Below the pieces are notes generated by a model. That model saw only the letters and a program-made list of their open reading frames with translations. It did no database searches and was not told where the DNA came from. 64,000 bases of DNA from Oxalobacter paraformigenes (lineage in GTDB: Bacteria > Pseudomonadota > Gammaproteobacteria > Burkholderiales > Burkholderiaceae_D): contig NZ_KI392030.1 of NCBI RefSeq assembly GCF_000158475.2, forward strand, positions 1-64,000, read 5' to 3'. Below are positions 37,479 to 50,081 of this stretch, piece by piece. The position numbers were made by a program, and so were the translations under genes. Position 1 is the first letter of the stretch; every line of letters starts with the position of its first letter.

Positions 37479-39029
37479 ATGTTACTCAACCCGTCCGAAA
37501 TCAGTGATCTGATTAAAAATCGGATAGAGAACCTCGGCGACTCTGCCGAGATTCGTAACCAGGGTACCGTTATTTCCGTCTCTGACGGTATCTGCCGTAT
37601 TCATGGACTTTCCGACGTTATGCAGGGGGAAATGCTGGAATTTCCCGGCAATACTTTTGGCCTGGCGTTGAACCTGGAACGCGATTCCGTTGGCGCCGTT
37701 ATTCTGGGTGAATACGAGCATATTTCCGAAGGCGATACCGTCAAATGTACCGGCCGCATTCTGGAAGTTCCAACCGGTCCCGAACTAATCGGTCGTGTTG
37801 TGGATGCACTGGGCTCGCCGATTGACGGAAAAGGTCCTGTTAATGCAAAGCTGACAAGCCCGATCGAAAAAATCGCCCCCGGGGTTATTGCCCGTCAATC
37901 TGTTTCCCAGCCAATGCAAACCGGCCTGAAGGCAATTGACTCCATGGTTCCCATTGGACGAGGCCAGCGTGAATTGATCATTGGCGATCGCCAGACTGGC
38001 AAAACCGCCGTCGCGATTGACGCCATTATCAATCAGAAGGGTCAGGACATGATCTGTATTTATGTCGCTGTCGGCCAGAAAGCCTCTTCGATCAAGAACA
38101 CGGTTCGTGCTCTGGAAGACAACGGTGCAATGGATTACACCATTGTCGTCGCCGCAACTGCTTCCGAATCGGCTGCAATGCAGTATATCGCTCCTTATGC
38201 CGGCTGTGCCATGGGCGAATATTTCCGCGACCGCGGACAGGATGCTCTGATCGTTTATGACGACTTGTCCAAACAGGCTGTTGCCTACCGTCAGGTTTCC
38301 CTCCTGTTGCGCCGTCCGCCAGGACGTGAAGCGTTCCCCGGTGATGTTTTCTATTTGCACTCCCGTCTGCTTGAGCGCGCCGCCCGTGTTAACGAACATT
38401 ATGTAGAACAATTCACCAACGGCGAAGTAAAAGGTAAAACCGGTTCACTGACCGCACTGCCTATCATTGAAACCCAGGCAGGTGACGTTTCGGCATTCGT
38501 TCCGACCAATGTGATTTCCATTACCGACGGTCAGATCTTCCTGGAAACGAACCTTTTCAATGCAGGTATCCGTCCGGCTATTAACGCAGGTATTTCGGTC
38601 TCCCGTGTGGGTGGCGCAGCCCAAACCAAAGCGATCAAGAGCCTTTCGGGTGGTATTCGTACCGACTTGGCCCAGTACCGTGAACTGGCAGCATTTGCAC
38701 AGTTTGCATCCGATCTGGACGAAGCGACCAGACGCCAGCTGGATCGTGGCGCTCGCGTTACCGAACTGTTGAAGCAGAACCAGTATTCGCCATTGCCGAT
38801 TTCGCTGATGTCTGTTTCCCTGTTTGCCGTTAACAGCGGTTTCCTGGACGATATTGAAGTCAAAGACGTTCTTCCGTTTGAAGCCGAGCTGCATGCTTAT
38901 ATGAAGGAAAATCATTCTGATCTTCTGAGAAGAATTGATGAAAACAAGAAGCTGGACAAGGATGATGAATCGACTCTGGCAGCAGCGATTACCGATTTCA
39001 AACAAGTCCGGGCTCAGGAAGCTGCCTGA
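37479..39029 (+). CDS. atpA: ATP synthase F1 subunit alpha
   Basis: The 516-residue alpha subunit carries the non-catalytic nucleotide site. It has Walker [12 protein letters not shown], the [17 protein letters not shown] region, and the arginine-finger segment [19 protein letters not shown] 37479 follows TAGGAG at a normal distance and gives the family start [16 protein letters not shown]; the frame continues upstream to 37437 without a site. Confidence 0.97.
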   Translation: MLLNPSEISDLIKNRIENLGDSAEIRNQGTVISVSDGICRIHGLSDVMQGEMLEFPGNTFGLALNLERDSVGAVILGEYEHISEGDTVKCTGRILEVPTGPELIGRVVDALGSPIDGKGPVNAKLTSPIEKIAPGVIARQSVSQPMQTGLKAIDSMVPIGRGQRELIIGDRQTGKTAVAIDAIINQKGQDMICIYVAVGQKASSIKNTVRALEDNGAMDYTIVVAATASESAAMQYIAPYAGCAMGEYFRDRGQDALIVYDDLSKQAVAYRQVSLLLRRPPGREAFPGDVFYLHSRLLERAARVNEHYVEQFTNGEVKGKTGSLTALPIIETQAGDVSAFVPTNVISITDGQIFLETNLFNAGIRPAINAGISVSRVGGAAQTKAIKSLSGGIRTDLAQYRELAAFAQFASDLDEATRRQLDRGARVTELLKQNQYSPLPISLMSVSLFAVNSGFLDDIEVKDVLPFEAELHAYMKENHSDLLRRIDENKKLDKDDESTLAAAITDFKQVRAQEAA

Positions 39030-39066
39030 TTAACGTTTTAACTGACGCGACAAGGAGTAAAGCCTC

Positions 39067-39936
39067 ATGGCATCAGGCAAGGAAATACGCAGCCAAATAA
39101 GCAGCGTAGAAAATACGAGGAAAATTACCAAGGCTATGGAAATGGTGGCCGCATCCAAAATGCGCAAGGCGCAAGACAGAATGCGCGCCAGCCGTCCTTA
39201 TAGCGAAATTGTTCGCAATATTGCAGCTCACCTGGCAGAAGCCAATCCGGATTATGTTCATCCTTTTACCATTGAACGGGGAACTTCCAAGCGAATCGGA
39301 CTGGTCGTCGTGACAACGGATAAGGGTCTGTGCGGCGGCTTGAACACCAATGTGCTGAGAGTCGTTACCAATAAAATGAAGGAAGAGGAAGCCAAGGGTA
39401 ACAGCATCATAACAGTCGCAGTAGGGACAAAAGGCCTCGGTTTTCTGAATCGTATCGGTGCGAAAGTCGTCTCTTCTGTTGTCCAGCTTGGAGATACTCC
39501 CCGTCTGGAACAGCTGATCGGGCCCTTCAAGGCACTCTTGGATGAGTATAATGCGGAAAATCTGGATGCAATCTATCTTTGTTACAACAAGTTCATCAAT
39601 ACGATGAAACAGGAACCGGTGATAGATCAGTTACTGCCTTTACCTAAAGATACCTTAAAGGTGGAAACCAAGAGCCACAGTTGGGAATATATCTATGAGC
39701 CGGATGCGGCTTCTGTTATCGACACGCTGTTGCAACGTTATATCGAAGCGCTGCTTTATCAGTCAGTTGCCGAAAATATCGGGTCAGAACAATCTGCACG
39801 TATGGTAGCCATGAAAGCAGCTAGTGACAACGCGGGTAATGTTATCTCGGATTTGAAACTGATATACAACAAAACCCGTCAGGCGGCAATCACGACAGAA
39901 TTGTCTGAAATTGTTGCAGGAGCAGCTGCGGTTTAA
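39067..39936 (+). CDS. atpG: ATP synthase F1 subunit gamma
   Basis: The gamma subunit is the rotating central shaft. The 289-residue protein has the N-terminal helix ([27 protein letters not shown]), [10 protein letters not shown], and the C-terminal helix ([40 protein letters not shown]), which pair as an antiparallel coiled coil. AAGGAG precedes the ATG. Confidence 0.97.
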   Translation: MASGKEIRSQISSVENTRKITKAMEMVAASKMRKAQDRMRASRPYSEIVRNIAAHLAEANPDYVHPFTIERGTSKRIGLVVVTTDKGLCGGLNTNVLRVVTNKMKEEEAKGNSIITVAVGTKGLGFLNRIGAKVVSSVVQLGDTPRLEQLIGPFKALLDEYNAENLDAIYLCYNKFINTMKQEPVIDQLLPLPKDTLKVETKSHSWEYIYEPDAASVIDTLLQRYIEALLYQSVAENIGSEQSARMVAMKAASDNAGNVISDLKLIYNKTRQAAITTELSEIVAGAAAV

Positions 39937-39950
39937 TTCGTGGTTTTTAG

Positions 39951-41366
<1,416 letters not shown>

Positions 41367-41460
41367 TCGGTTGCAACTTGGTTTTTGGTGTGAGAGCAGC
41401 AAACGCTCTCACACCATGCAAAGTCGGAAAAGCAACTGAACAATCATAAAGGTTTCAAAC

Positions 41461-41883
41461 ATGGCAAACACCATACATGTTGACGTCGTTTCCGCAGAAG
41501 AATTGATTTTTTCTGGAGAAGCCGAATTCGTCGTGTTGCCGGGTGAACTGGGCGAGCTGGGCATTCTTCCCCGGCATGCCCCACTGATTACCCGAATCAA
41601 GCCTGGTGCTGTGCGTATTAAAGTAAGCGACAAGGAAGATGAAGAGTACGTCTTTGTTGCCGGCGGTGTACTTGAAGTTCAACCACATGCGGTTACCGTT
41701 TTGGCCGATACGGCTATTCGTGCCAAGGATCTTGATGAAGCCAAAGCGAGCGAAGCCAAGAAACTGGCTGAAGACGCTATCCTGAATCGTGAATCCCAGA
41801 TTGACTACGCTAAAGCTCAAGCAGAAATTGCCATGGCTGTTGCGCAGTTGTCCATGATCAAGAAATTGCGGCGCAAGCATTGA
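41461..41883 (+). CDS. atpC: ATP synthase F1 subunit epsilon
   Basis: The 140-residue epsilon subunit has the N-terminal beta-sandwich ([46 protein letters not shown]) and two C-terminal helices that can inhibit the motor. It is the last gene of the operon, followed by a terminator. Confidence 0.96.
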   Translation: MANTIHVDVVSAEELIFSGEAEFVVLPGELGELGILPRHAPLITRIKPGAVRIKVSDKEDEEYVFVAGGVLEVQPHAVTVLADTAIRAKDLDEAKASEAKKLAEDAILNRESQIDYAKAQAEIAMAVAQLSMIKKLRRKH

Positions 41884-41901
41884 GGAGTATTCTGTTTTAC
41901 T

Positions 41902-41928
41902 AAAAAGGCAGCTCATGCTGCCTTTTTT
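41902..41928 (+). terminator. Rho-independent terminator of the atp operon
   Basis: AAAAAGGCAGC (41902-41912) pairs with GCTGCCTTTTT (41917-41927) around a TCAT loop. Because both arms end in A/T tracts it can work in both directions, also for the converging argB gene that ends at 41940. Confidence 0.9.
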
Positions 41929-41939
41929 ATTCAGCGTCA

Positions 41940-42821
41940 TTAATGGGAGCGAATCAATGTGCCGAAAGGCTGCTCTGTCAGAATTTCCAGAAGAAGGGAA
42001 TGTTCGATCCGGCCATCGATAATATGAACGGAATTGACGCCAGACTTGGCTGCATCAAGCGCGGAACCGATCTTCGGCAGCATGCCGCCGGAAATCGTAC
42101 CATCAGCAAACAACTTCTCTATTTCATGAGCCGTCAGGTCGGTTAACAGCTTTTCCTGTTTGTCCAGCACGCCTGGCGTGTTGGTCATCATGATCAGCTT
42201 TTCAGCTCCCAGAATCTGGGCAATTTCTCCGGCAACGACATCGGCATTGATATTATAGGCCTGACCGTCGTCACTGAAGCCAATAGGGGAAATCACGGGA
42301 ATGAAAGCGTCGTCCTGCAAGGCCTTGACGACAGCAGGATTAATCGAGGTGATCTTGCCCACGTATCCCAGATCGATGAATTCGCCCGGCTTGTCCTTAT
42401 TCGGCATCTGCATTTTTTCAGCATGGATAAGGCCCCCATCTTTCCCCGTCAGTCCAACAGCCTGCCCGCCATACTGATTGATGAGCATGACGATGTCCTG
42501 TTGGACTTCGCCTCCGAGCACCCATTCGACCACTTCCATGGTTTCCTCATCCGTAATCCGCATCCCCTGAACGAAAGTGCCGCTCTTGCCGACTTTTCGC
42601 AGGGCATTATCGATTTGAGGACCTCCGCCGTGAACCACGACCGGATTCATGCCCACCAGTTTCAACAAAACCACATCACGCGCAAAACCATGCTTCAGTC
42701 TCTCTTCTGTCATGGCATTGCCGCCATATTTGATGACAATAGTTTTTCCGTGAAACTTACGGATATAAGGCAAAGCTTCGGCAAGAATTTCCGCCTTTAT
42801 TTTCGGTTCGAGATCACTCAT
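41940..42821 (-). CDS. argB: Acetylglutamate kinase
   Basis: ArgB phosphorylates N-acetylglutamate, the second step of arginine synthesis. The 293-residue protein shows the amino-acid-kinase motifs [55 protein letters not shown], and [16 protein letters not shown] near the end. The closing stretch [16 protein letters not shown] is typical. It converges on the atp operon and stands apart from other arg genes. Confidence 0.96.
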   Translation of the reverse strand: MSDLEPKIKAEILAEALPYIRKFHGKTIVIKYGGNAMTEERLKHGFARDVVLLKLVGMNPVVVHGGGPQIDNALRKVGKSGTFVQGMRITDEETMEVVEWVLGGEVQQDIVMLINQYGGQAVGLTGKDGGLIHAEKMQMPNKDKPGEFIDLGYVGKITSINPAVVKALQDDAFIPVISPIGFSDDGQAYNINADVVAGEIAQILGAEKLIMMTNTPGVLDKQEKLLTDLTAHEIEKLFADGTISGGMLPKIGSALDAAKSGVNSVHIIDGRIEHSLLLEILTEQPFGTLIRSH

Positions 42822-42917
42822 TGGATTACCTCACGCCTGTTAAAGTGATGGCAAAGAAAAGTTATGGAGAAAAACAGAATAAACTGTTGAATTCTACCGT
42901 TTAATAAAGGAAAAAGT

Positions 42918-43682
42918 TCACTGGCTTGAATCTGGACGCTCAAAAATGTCCCGATAAGTGGGATAAAAAGAACAGTACATCCAGACAGAAAGCATGATGG
43001 ACAAAATGAAAATCACAAAAGTGGCTACTGACTGCCCGAATGCCATTCCGAGAACGCCTCCCACCGCATACGGCAGCAGGAAACCAAGCCCGATCCAGCA
43101 AATAACGTATACAAGAAAAGGTTTATACGCTCTGACAATAGAGAAAAAACTGTAGAAAAGCGCTTTTCCCAAACTCATGTCTTTCCAGCCGATCAGGGGC
43201 GCGGCAAACCACATCGCCATCGCAAAGGGAACATAAACAATGAAAACCAGTCCCAAGGCAAGGAACATCCTGCCCAGTTGGGAAGAAGTGAATTCTTCCT
43301 TCGCTCCCTGACTGATGAGAACGAAAAGGCTGCCTCCGTCGACCAGAAAAGCCAATCCGGTTGCAAGCAAGGCAAAAAGCAAATAACAAGCTCCTGCCAT
43401 GATGAGTCTGAACATGACCGTTCGGTTCAGTACACTGAAAAGATCGCGAAAAGACGACTGTTGATCGATATCGATCGTATAACATGCCTGCATAAACAAA
43501 AGCGTGAAAACGGGAGCCATCAGCACCGGCAAAATCTGCCCGATAACAGGAATCAGGCTCAAAAGCACCAAACTGATCAAATAAGCGAAAAACAGATTGG
43601 TCAGAAAAAATGGCCTCTTTCTGAAAAGACCTAAGCCTGTCACAATCCAGTTCCATCCACTACGTGCGGTAAGAGAATTCAT
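42918..43682 (-). CDS. BPSS1780 family membrane protein
   Basis: The 254-residue protein has about six transmembrane helices and the family opening [19 protein letters not shown]. This betaproteobacterial family has no known function. Its start overlaps the stop of thrB by four bases (ATGA), so it is translated with homoserine kinase, the arrangement typical for the family. Confidence 0.78.
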   Translation of the reverse strand: MNSLTARSGWNWIVTGLGLFRKRPFFLTNLFFAYLISLVLLSLIPVIGQILPVLMAPVFTLLFMQACYTIDIDQQSSFRDLFSVLNRTVMFRLIMAGACYLLFALLATGLAFLVDGGSLFVLISQGAKEEFTSSQLGRMFLALGLVFIVYVPFAMAMWFAAPLIGWKDMSLGKALFYSFFSIVRAYKPFLVYVICWIGLGFLLPYAVGGVLGMAFGQSVATFVIFILSIMLSVWMYCSFYPTYRDIFERPDSSQ

Positions 43683-44638
43683 AAAAACAGCTCAGGTGCA
43701 GGTTGTGCAATGCGCAAACGCAATATACGTTCAAAATGCCCGGGATCATGCGGAATCAGCATTTCGGCATCGCGCGGAAGGTAGTAATCGTAAAGACGCG
43801 ATATCCAGAAGCGCAATGCCGCCCCTCTTAAAATGGCATTCCATGCAGCGCATTCATCCAGGGTAAACGGACGCACGGCATGGTAAGCGTCCAGAAAAGC
43901 TCTCACACGAATTTGATCCAGCTCTCCCGACTCCAGATCAACACACCAGTCATTAAGCGCGACAGCGACATCAAAAAGCCATGTATCGCAACCGGCAAAA
44001 TAAAAGTCGAAAAAACCGGACAGTCTGTTACCGGTAAACATGACATTGTTACGAAACAGATCGGCATGAATAGGGCCCCGAAACAGTTTCCAGTAAAGTC
44101 TTGTTGCAGCAAATTCTTCCTGAAAGCGCATCTCGTTCTGAAGCATGAGCGAGGCCTCGACAGGCAAATAGGCCAGTACCAGCGGAACGGTTTGTTTCCA
44201 CCACTCAATTCCCCGGAGGTTCGGCTGTTCAAAGGGATAATCCTTTCCTGCCAGATGCATTTTCGCCATCATATCGCCGACTTCGGCACAATGGACCGGT
44301 TCCGGTTGAGGCTGCCAGTCTCCTTCCAGCTTGGTCACCAGACAGGCAGGTTTTCCACACAGTGAATGAAGGATATTTCCAGTCTTGTCAGGAATCGGGG
44401 CAGGGACCTTGATGCCTTTCCGGGCCAGATGCTGCATCAGGTTCAGATAAAAAGGCAATTCATCAAATGTCAGTTTCTCAAAAAGAGTCAGGACATATTC
44501 CCCTTTTTCAGTCGTAACAAAAAAATTGCTGTTTTCGATACCCGAACTGATTCCTTTAATATCCTTTACAGAGCCTAGAGAAAAAGAGGAAATCCAGGGA
44601 GTCAGATCCTGCAAGCTGACCGGTGTAAAAACTGCCAT
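43679..44638 (-). CDS. thrB: Homoserine kinase (ThrB type II)
   Basis: The enzyme phosphorylates homoserine for threonine synthesis. The 319-residue protein belongs to the aminoglycoside-phosphotransferase-like branch, not the GHMP branch of E. coli ThrB. It shows [24 protein letters not shown], the catalytic loop [16 protein letters not shown] and the metal Asp in [11 protein letters not shown]. The other threonine genes are not in the window. Confidence 0.93.
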   Translation of the reverse strand: MAVFTPVSLQDLTPWISSFSLGSVKDIKGISSGIENSNFFVTTEKGEYVLTLFEKLTFDELPFYLNLMQHLARKGIKVPAPIPDKTGNILHSLCGKPACLVTKLEGDWQPQPEPVHCAEVGDMMAKMHLAGKDYPFEQPNLRGIEWWKQTVPLVLAYLPVEASLMLQNEMRFQEEFAATRLYWKLFRGPIHADLFRNNVMFTGNRLSGFFDFYFAGCDTWLFDVAVALNDWCVDLESGELDQIRVRAFLDAYHAVRPFTLDECAAWNAILRGAALRFWISRLYDYYLPRDAEMLIPHDPGHFERILRLRIAQPAPELFL

Positions 44639-44682
44639 GAGATTTGAGAACGCTTATAATTTCAGAAAGGTGGCTGCAAAAG

Positions 44683-45096
44683 TTATTTCATTGACGGGGG
44701 CGGCAAAGCAGGCGCGTTTAACGGTTCAGCCGTTTCTTCTTTCTTGCCATCCTGTTTGGATTCGCCGATATCGAACTCGTGCACTCTCCACAATGCTGGC
44801 CTGACTTCTGAACTTTCAAAAGATCCGGGAACGCCATTCGGTCCATTCGGGAAGAGATAATACGTACTGGGGCCGCTTTTTACTTTGATTTCTTCGACAA
44901 TCCCACCCTGGCGTTTTTCCGTAATTTCACCGGTCATGTCAGGCTTGCGTATGGTAATGGCAGGCTGATCGACTTCATCGATAATCTCAAGTTCCTGAAC
45001 CTGAGGCGACTGCTGCACATCCTGTCCCACAGCCACAGACGTAACCGCCAGAGCAGCTAAGGCTATGGTTTTTCTGAAATGAAAAAATGATTGCAT
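44683..45096 (-). CDS. DUF2782 domain secreted protein
   Basis: The 137-residue protein has a signal peptide (residues ~1-24, IALAALAVTSVAVGQ) and the DUF2782 core EIKVKSGPSTYYLFPNGPNG, ending in a Pro-rich tail. The family has no known role and commonly lies upstream of polA or thrB in this group. It probably starts the DUF2782–thrB–BPSS1780 transcript. Confidence 0.8.
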   Translation of the reverse strand: MQSFFHFRKTIALAALAVTSVAVGQDVQQSPQVQELEIIDEVDQPAITIRKPDMTGEITEKRQGGIVEEIKVKSGPSTYYLFPNGPNGVPGSFESSEVRPALWRVHEFDIGESKQDGKKEETAEPLNAPALPPPSMK

Positions 45097-45150
45097 GGTG
45101 GTGGCGTCAATAAAGTGAATGGATAAGCTATTGTAACAAACGGATCAGGA

Positions 45151-45888
45151 TTACAGGTAAAGCATTTTCTGTCTTTCTTCTTCGGATGGACCGGTGGAAC
45201 GCTTTTCATAGAATGAAAAAATCGCTTCCAGCACTTTGTCGGTTTCGTCGATTATCTGCATTAATTCGATATCTTCCCGATTCAGCATTCCTTCCGCCAA
45301 CAATGACTCGTACATCCAGTCAATAAAACCCTTCCAGAATTTGCTCCCCACCAGAATAACAGGAATCCGTCGGGATTTACCGGTCTGGATCAACGTAAGG
45401 ACCTCACTCATTTCGTCCAGAGTACCAAACCCTCCGGGAAACAAGACAAAAGCATCGGCATATTTGGCAAAAGCCACTTTTCTGGCAAAAAAGTGCCGGA
45501 AATTCAGGGAAACATTTTGCCAGCGGTTAGGCGCCTGTTCTTCCGGCAACTCGATGTTCAGGCCGACGGAAAGGGATTTCCCTTCATAGGCTCCGCGGTT
45601 GGCGGCGGCCATGATGCCGGGCCCACCTCCGGAAATAACGGCAAAACCGGCGTCGGACAAGCGTCTGGACAATTCCATACACTGGATATAATAAGGATTG
45701 TCCGGATGAACCCGGGCAGAACCGAAAATTGTGACAGCCGGATTTATTTCGGAGAGACGTTCAGTCGACTCAATAAATTCTGACATAATGGAGAACATGC
45801 TCCATGATTCACGCGCTTTCAGAATCGTTGCATAATTGACGTCGGTTATTTCGTGCAATTTCTGCACGTTTTTTGCGTTTTCTTCCAT
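45151..45888 (-). CDS. LOG family nucleoside-monophosphate phosphoribohydrolase
   Basis: The 245-residue Rossmann-fold protein has both LOG signatures: ISGGGPGIMAAANRGA and LFPGGFGTLDEM, with the catalytic Arg and Glu in those blocks. Members release the base from nucleoside 5'-monophosphates; some make cytokinins and others hydrolyse purine nucleotides. Its ATG (45886-45888) abuts the polA ATG on the other strand, with no base between and no ribosome-binding site visible. Confidence 0.9.
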   Translation of the reverse strand: MEENAKNVQKLHEITDVNYATILKARESWSMFSIMSEFIESTERLSEINPAVTIFGSARVHPDNPYYIQCMELSRRLSDAGFAVISGGGPGIMAAANRGAYEGKSLSVGLNIELPEEQAPNRWQNVSLNFRHFFARKVAFAKYADAFVLFPGGFGTLDEMSEVLTLIQTGKSRRIPVILVGSKFWKGFIDWMYESLLAEGMLNREDIELMQIIDETDKVLEAIFSFYEKRSTGPSEEERQKMLYL

Positions 45889-48630
45889 ATGAACAGACTT
45901 TTGCTATTAGTTGACGGATCCAGTTATCTTTATCGCGCATATCATGCCCTTCCGGATCTGCGCAACGCTGAAGGCGAACCAACCGGAGCCATTTATGGTT
46001 TTTTGAACATGCTGCACCGTTTGGAAAAAGATTATCCCACAGCCTACGTTGCCTGTATATTCGACGCAAAAGGCAAAACCTTTCGTAATGATCTCTATCA
46101 GGAATACAAGGCAAACCGATCCGCCATGCCTGACGATCTGGCCAGGCAGACAGGTCCCATTCACGAACTGGTCAAAATGCTCGGCTGGCCGATTCTGTCC
46201 ATAGAAGGTATCGAAGCAGATGATGTCATTGGCACGCTTGTCAGTATCGCGAAAAGGAAAGGATTCGATACTGTTGTTTCTACTGGCGACAAGGACATGT
46301 CCCAACTGGTCAGGGATTGTGTCACACTGGTCAATACCATGAATAACGAAATCATGGATGAAGAAGGCGTCATGCGAAAATTCGGCGTTCCGCCCGACCG
46401 GATCGTCGATTATCTTTCTTTGGTGGGCGACACATCGGACAACATTCCGGGAGTCAATAAAGTCGGCCCCAAAACCGCCGTTAAATGGCTGACCCAGTAT
46501 GGCTCACTGGATGCCATTATCGAAAACGCAGTAAATATCAAGGGAACGGTCGGGGACAATTTGCGCGAATCGCTTGAATGGCTTCCGCAAGCCCGTCAAC
46601 TGATTACCATCCGGACGGATTGCGATTTAAGCGGCCAATTCAAATCCATTGAAGAAACACTGGTCAAAAATTCTGAAGATGTTTCCGGTCTGCGAAAAGC
46701 CTACGAACGTTATGGCTTCAAAAACTGGTTGAGAGAACTGAACGCCAGACATCAGGAAAAAGAGACAAAAGGTCAGATTGATTTGTTTGGAGAACCCGGT
46801 ACAAAACCGGAAAAATTTGTGGCAAAACAGGAATACGAAACCGTACTGACCGAAGAACAGTTTGAAAAATGGCTCAATCTGATTGACCAGGCTCCGCTTA
46901 CTTCGCTGGATACCGAAACGACTTCGCTGGATTCCATGACAGCCAGACTTGTCGGCATTTCGCTTTCTGTCAAACCGGGCTTTGCCGCTTACATCCCGCT
47001 CGCCCATCATCCTATTGAAGTGGCCAAACAGTTGCCTTTAGATCACGTTCTGAAAAAATTGAAGAGCTGGCTTGAAAATCCGGCTAAAAAGAAAGTCGGC
47101 CAGAATCTGAAGTACGACAGCCATATTTTTGCCAATTATCATATTCATCTTCAAGGCATCGCACACGATACTTTGCTGGAATCTTATGTGCTGGAATCGC
47201 ACAGACGGCACGATATGGATAGCCTGTCCGAACGGTTGCTGGATTACAAACCGATCAGTTACGAGGAAATCTGCGGCAAGGGTGCCTCACAAATCGGATT
47301 CGATCAGATTGAACTGGACTGTGCCACCCGATATGCGGCTGAAGACGCCGACATTACCTTCCAACTGCACGAAAACATGTGGCCGCGCATCGAAAAAAAT
47401 GAGGGCTTGCGTTTCATTTATGAAAAAATTGAAATACCGGTTTCGCTTGTATTGCAGAAAATGGAACGCAATGGCGTATTGATCGATCCGGACCTGTTGC
47501 TGGGACAGTCTTCCGAACTCGCGCTTAAAATAGACGAACTTGAGAAAAAAGCGTACTCCGTTGCAGAACAGTCTTTCAACCTGAATTCACCAAAACAGCT
47601 TGCCGAAATCCTTTTCGACAAATTAGGCCTTCCTCTCGTGAAAAAAACACCATCCGGAGCGCCCTCGACCAGTGAAGAAGTTCTTGAAAAACTGGCGCTG
47701 GATTATCCTTTGCCTAAAATTATTCTGGATTTCCGGGGTATGGCGAAACTCAAATCGACTTATACCGACAAACTGCCCAGAATGATCAATCCTGAAACCG
47801 GACGCGTGCATACCAATTATGCACAGGCTGTCGCGGTAACAGGGCGTCTGGCATCGAACGATCCCAATCTTCAAAACATTCCTGTCAAAACGGAAGAAGG
47901 CCGAAGAATCCGCGAAGCGTTTATCGCACCAGCCGGATGTTATATCGTTTCAGCCGACTATTCCCAGATTGAATTGAGAATCATGGCACACTTGTCGGAC
48001 GATCCCGGTCTGCTCAAAGCCTTCCGCGAGGGTCAGGATGTACACAAGGCTACCGCATCGGAAATATTCGACATTGCTCCACTGGAAGTGACGCCGGAAC
48101 AACGGCGTTACGCCAAAGTGATCAATTTCGGACTGATTTACGGCATGAGTGCTTTCGGGGTGGCTTCCAATCTTGGTATCAGCCGGACTGATGCCAAGAA
48201 CTATATCGATCGCTATTTCCGGCGTTATCCGGGCGTCGCAGAATACATGGACGCTATTCGTCAAACCGCCAGGGAACAAGGTTACGTCGAAACCGTTTTC
48301 GGCAGAAGACTTTGGCTGCCCGAAATCAATTCGCCCAACGGTCCCCGCCGTCAGGCAGCAGAAAGGGCAGCCATCAATGCCCCGATGCAGGGAACGGCAG
48401 CGGATATCATCAAATTATCCATGATTGCCGTAAACGACTGGATTGAAAACGAACAACTCGAATCGAAACTGATCATGCAAGTTCACGATGAGCTGGTTCT
48501 GGAAGTCCCTGACAAGGAATTGGAACGGGTCCGAAAGAGACTGCCGGAATTGATGGGTCAGGTTGCCAGTCTGAAAGTTCCGTTAATAGCCGATGTCGGA
48601 TTCGGCAAAAACTGGGAAGAAGCCCATTGA
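45889..48630 (+). CDS. polA: DNA polymerase I
   Basis: PolA fills gaps and removes RNA primers. The 913-residue protein has all three domains. The 5'-3' exonuclease (about 1-290) begins LLLLVDGSSYLYRAYHALPD. The proofreading domain looks active: SLDTETTSLD, VGQNLKYDSHIF and YAAEDADITF. The polymerase core has SADYSQIELRIMAHL, RRYAKVINFGLIYGMSAFG and MQVHDELVLEVP. ATG 45889 gives the family start; a GTG at 45853 would overlap the LOG gene. Neither has a ribosome-binding site. Confidence 0.96.
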   Translation: MNRLLLLVDGSSYLYRAYHALPDLRNAEGEPTGAIYGFLNMLHRLEKDYPTAYVACIFDAKGKTFRNDLYQEYKANRSAMPDDLARQTGPIHELVKMLGWPILSIEGIEADDVIGTLVSIAKRKGFDTVVSTGDKDMSQLVRDCVTLVNTMNNEIMDEEGVMRKFGVPPDRIVDYLSLVGDTSDNIPGVNKVGPKTAVKWLTQYGSLDAIIENAVNIKGTVGDNLRESLEWLPQARQLITIRTDCDLSGQFKSIEETLVKNSEDVSGLRKAYERYGFKNWLRELNARHQEKETKGQIDLFGEPGTKPEKFVAKQEYETVLTEEQFEKWLNLIDQAPLTSLDTETTSLDSMTARLVGISLSVKPGFAAYIPLAHHPIEVAKQLPLDHVLKKLKSWLENPAKKKVGQNLKYDSHIFANYHIHLQGIAHDTLLESYVLESHRRHDMDSLSERLLDYKPISYEEICGKGASQIGFDQIELDCATRYAAEDADITFQLHENMWPRIEKNEGLRFIYEKIEIPVSLVLQKMERNGVLIDPDLLLGQSSELALKIDELEKKAYSVAEQSFNLNSPKQLAEILFDKLGLPLVKKTPSGAPSTSEEVLEKLALDYPLPKIILDFRGMAKLKSTYTDKLPRMINPETGRVHTNYAQAVAVTGRLASNDPNLQNIPVKTEEGRRIREAFIAPAGCYIVSADYSQIELRIMAHLSDDPGLLKAFREGQDVHKATASEIFDIAPLEVTPEQRRYAKVINFGLIYGMSAFGVASNLGISRTDAKNYIDRYFRRYPGVAEYMDAIRQTAREQGYVETVFGRRLWLPEINSPNGPRRQAAERAAINAPMQGTAADIIKLSMIAVNDWIENEQLESKLIMQVHDELVLEVPDKELERVRKRLPELMGQVASLKVPLIADVGFGKNWEEAH

Positions 48631-48635
48631 GATGG

Positions 48636-49577
48636 TCAGCCTGTTTTTTGAGCCAGACTTTTTTTCGCTTTTTCGTACGTCTGCAGGGTAACGGCCATTT
48701 TATGGCGGACATCGAAAAAAGTTGTGGAAATGCCGCTGCCCATAATAACGGCAACACCGAGCCAGCCTATCCATCCCAGAAAATCTTCCCAGATCAGAAT
48801 TCCCCATACACTGGAAAAAACGATACCCGAGTATTGCAAATTGGCGGTAACCAGCGTTTTTCCCAAATGATAGGCGCGTGTCATGGCCATTTGGCCGACA
48901 GCGGCAAAAACGCCGATCAGTGTCAGTAATACAAGCCCTTTAATGCTGTGGCTGTGAAATGCGATACCGTCACTTCCCGGTAATTGGGCGCATATCAAGG
49001 AAATCAAAGCGCCACCGACCGTACCAATCAGGCAGAAATAAAACACGACACGATATTCCGGCTCTCCCAGATTCCCCAAATGCCTGACCTGAAGATAAGC
49101 CAGCGCGGCCAATACGCCTGAGACCAGAGCCACTACACCTGACTGCCACTGATCAGCATGAATGGTAGGCTGAAGCAATAAAACGACACCAACGAAACTG
49201 GCAATAATGGCACAGGCCAGTTTCCATTCAAACCGGACTTTTCCACGATACAAGCCGATTCCAAACAATATACCGGCTATCCAGATGGGAGACATGTAAT
49301 TCAAGGTCATCGCTGTCGCCAGCGGCAATCCCCGAAATGAAAAAAACCAGAGACCGAATGCCGTGGCTCCCACAACACCGCGCCACAAATGCTGCAAAGG
49401 ATAAGATGTTTTGAAAGATCCGCCCCTTATGTACACCAGACATCCCAGAAAGAGAGCGCCGATCAGACTTCGGTACATAACAATTTCCGGCGTGGAATAG
49501 TCGTCGGACACCAGCTTTACGCAAACTCCCATCAGGGAAAACAAAAACGTCGCGAAAAGCATCCAGAGCGATTGCAT
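48636..49577 (-). CDS. DMT superfamily (EamA) transporter
   Basis: The 313-residue protein has ten predicted transmembrane helices in two EamA repeats, with the family marks LWMLFATFLFSLMGVCVKLVS, PLATAMTLNYMSPIWIAGILF in repeat one and LGKTLVTANLQYSGIVFSSVWGILIWEDF in repeat two. It would export or import a small metabolite that cannot be named from sequence. It converges with polA, with five bases between the stops. Confidence 0.88.
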   Translation of the reverse strand: MQSLWMLFATFLFSLMGVCVKLVSDDYSTPEIVMYRSLIGALFLGCLVYIRGGSFKTSYPLQHLWRGVVGATAFGLWFFSFRGLPLATAMTLNYMSPIWIAGILFGIGLYRGKVRFEWKLACAIIASFVGVVLLLQPTIHADQWQSGVVALVSGVLAALAYLQVRHLGNLGEPEYRVVFYFCLIGTVGGALISLICAQLPGSDGIAFHSHSIKGLVLLTLIGVFAAVGQMAMTRAYHLGKTLVTANLQYSGIVFSSVWGILIWEDFLGWIGWLGVAVIMGSGISTTFFDVRHKMAVTLQTYEKAKKSLAQKTG

Positions 49578-49826
49578 TTAAAACCTGTAAAACCGTGTTA
49601 AATAACAAAAAGTTCCCATCGATAACATCGAAAAGCAATCTTCGAAAAACGGATTGCTAAACAGCCTGTTTCCCTCGAAAGGAAAAGTGCATTGCCATGG
49701 ACACTTAAAAAATCATGGCCAAACTGCTCATGGCGTATAATAATCGGTTCAAATCAAAATAATAAAGTCTTATTTTTATTGGATTTTACACCTTATTTTC
49801 GATAAACCTGCGGATGTTTATTCCTT

Positions 49827-50081
49827 ATGTCTAATGATAATTTCAATAAAGGTCCAGTTTCTTTTGAAGAGGCGATGGCCGAGTTGGGAGAACTGGTAGC
49901 CAAACTGGAAGCGGGAGAGCTTTCGCTGGAACTGTCAATCGATGCCTACAAAAGAGGAGTCGAGTTAATCCGATTTTGTACAGCACAATTGGACAAGGTC
50001 GAAAAACAGGTACAGATACTTGATGGAGAATTGTTGAAACCTTTTTCACCGGACAGCCGAAATGGAGCTGACGATGAGTGA
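49827..50081 (+). CDS. xseB: Exodeoxyribonuclease VII small subunit
   Basis: XseB is the helical small subunit of exonuclease VII, which degrades single-stranded DNA. The 84-residue protein has FEEAMAELGELVAKLEAGELSLELSIDAYKRGVELIRFC, the family signature. Its end overlaps the start of ispA by eight bases, beginning the xseB–ispA–dxs run found widely in proteobacteria. The large subunit xseA is not in the window. Confidence 0.93.
   Translation: MSNDNFNKGPVSFEEAMAELGELVAKLEAGELSLELSIDAYKRGVELIRFCTAQLDKVEKQVQILDGELLKPFSPDSRNGADDE

Noticed and set aside
49746-49755. GGTTCAAATC resembling a tRNA T-loop
   Set aside because: The flanking bases cannot form a T stem and no acceptor or anticodon arm is present.
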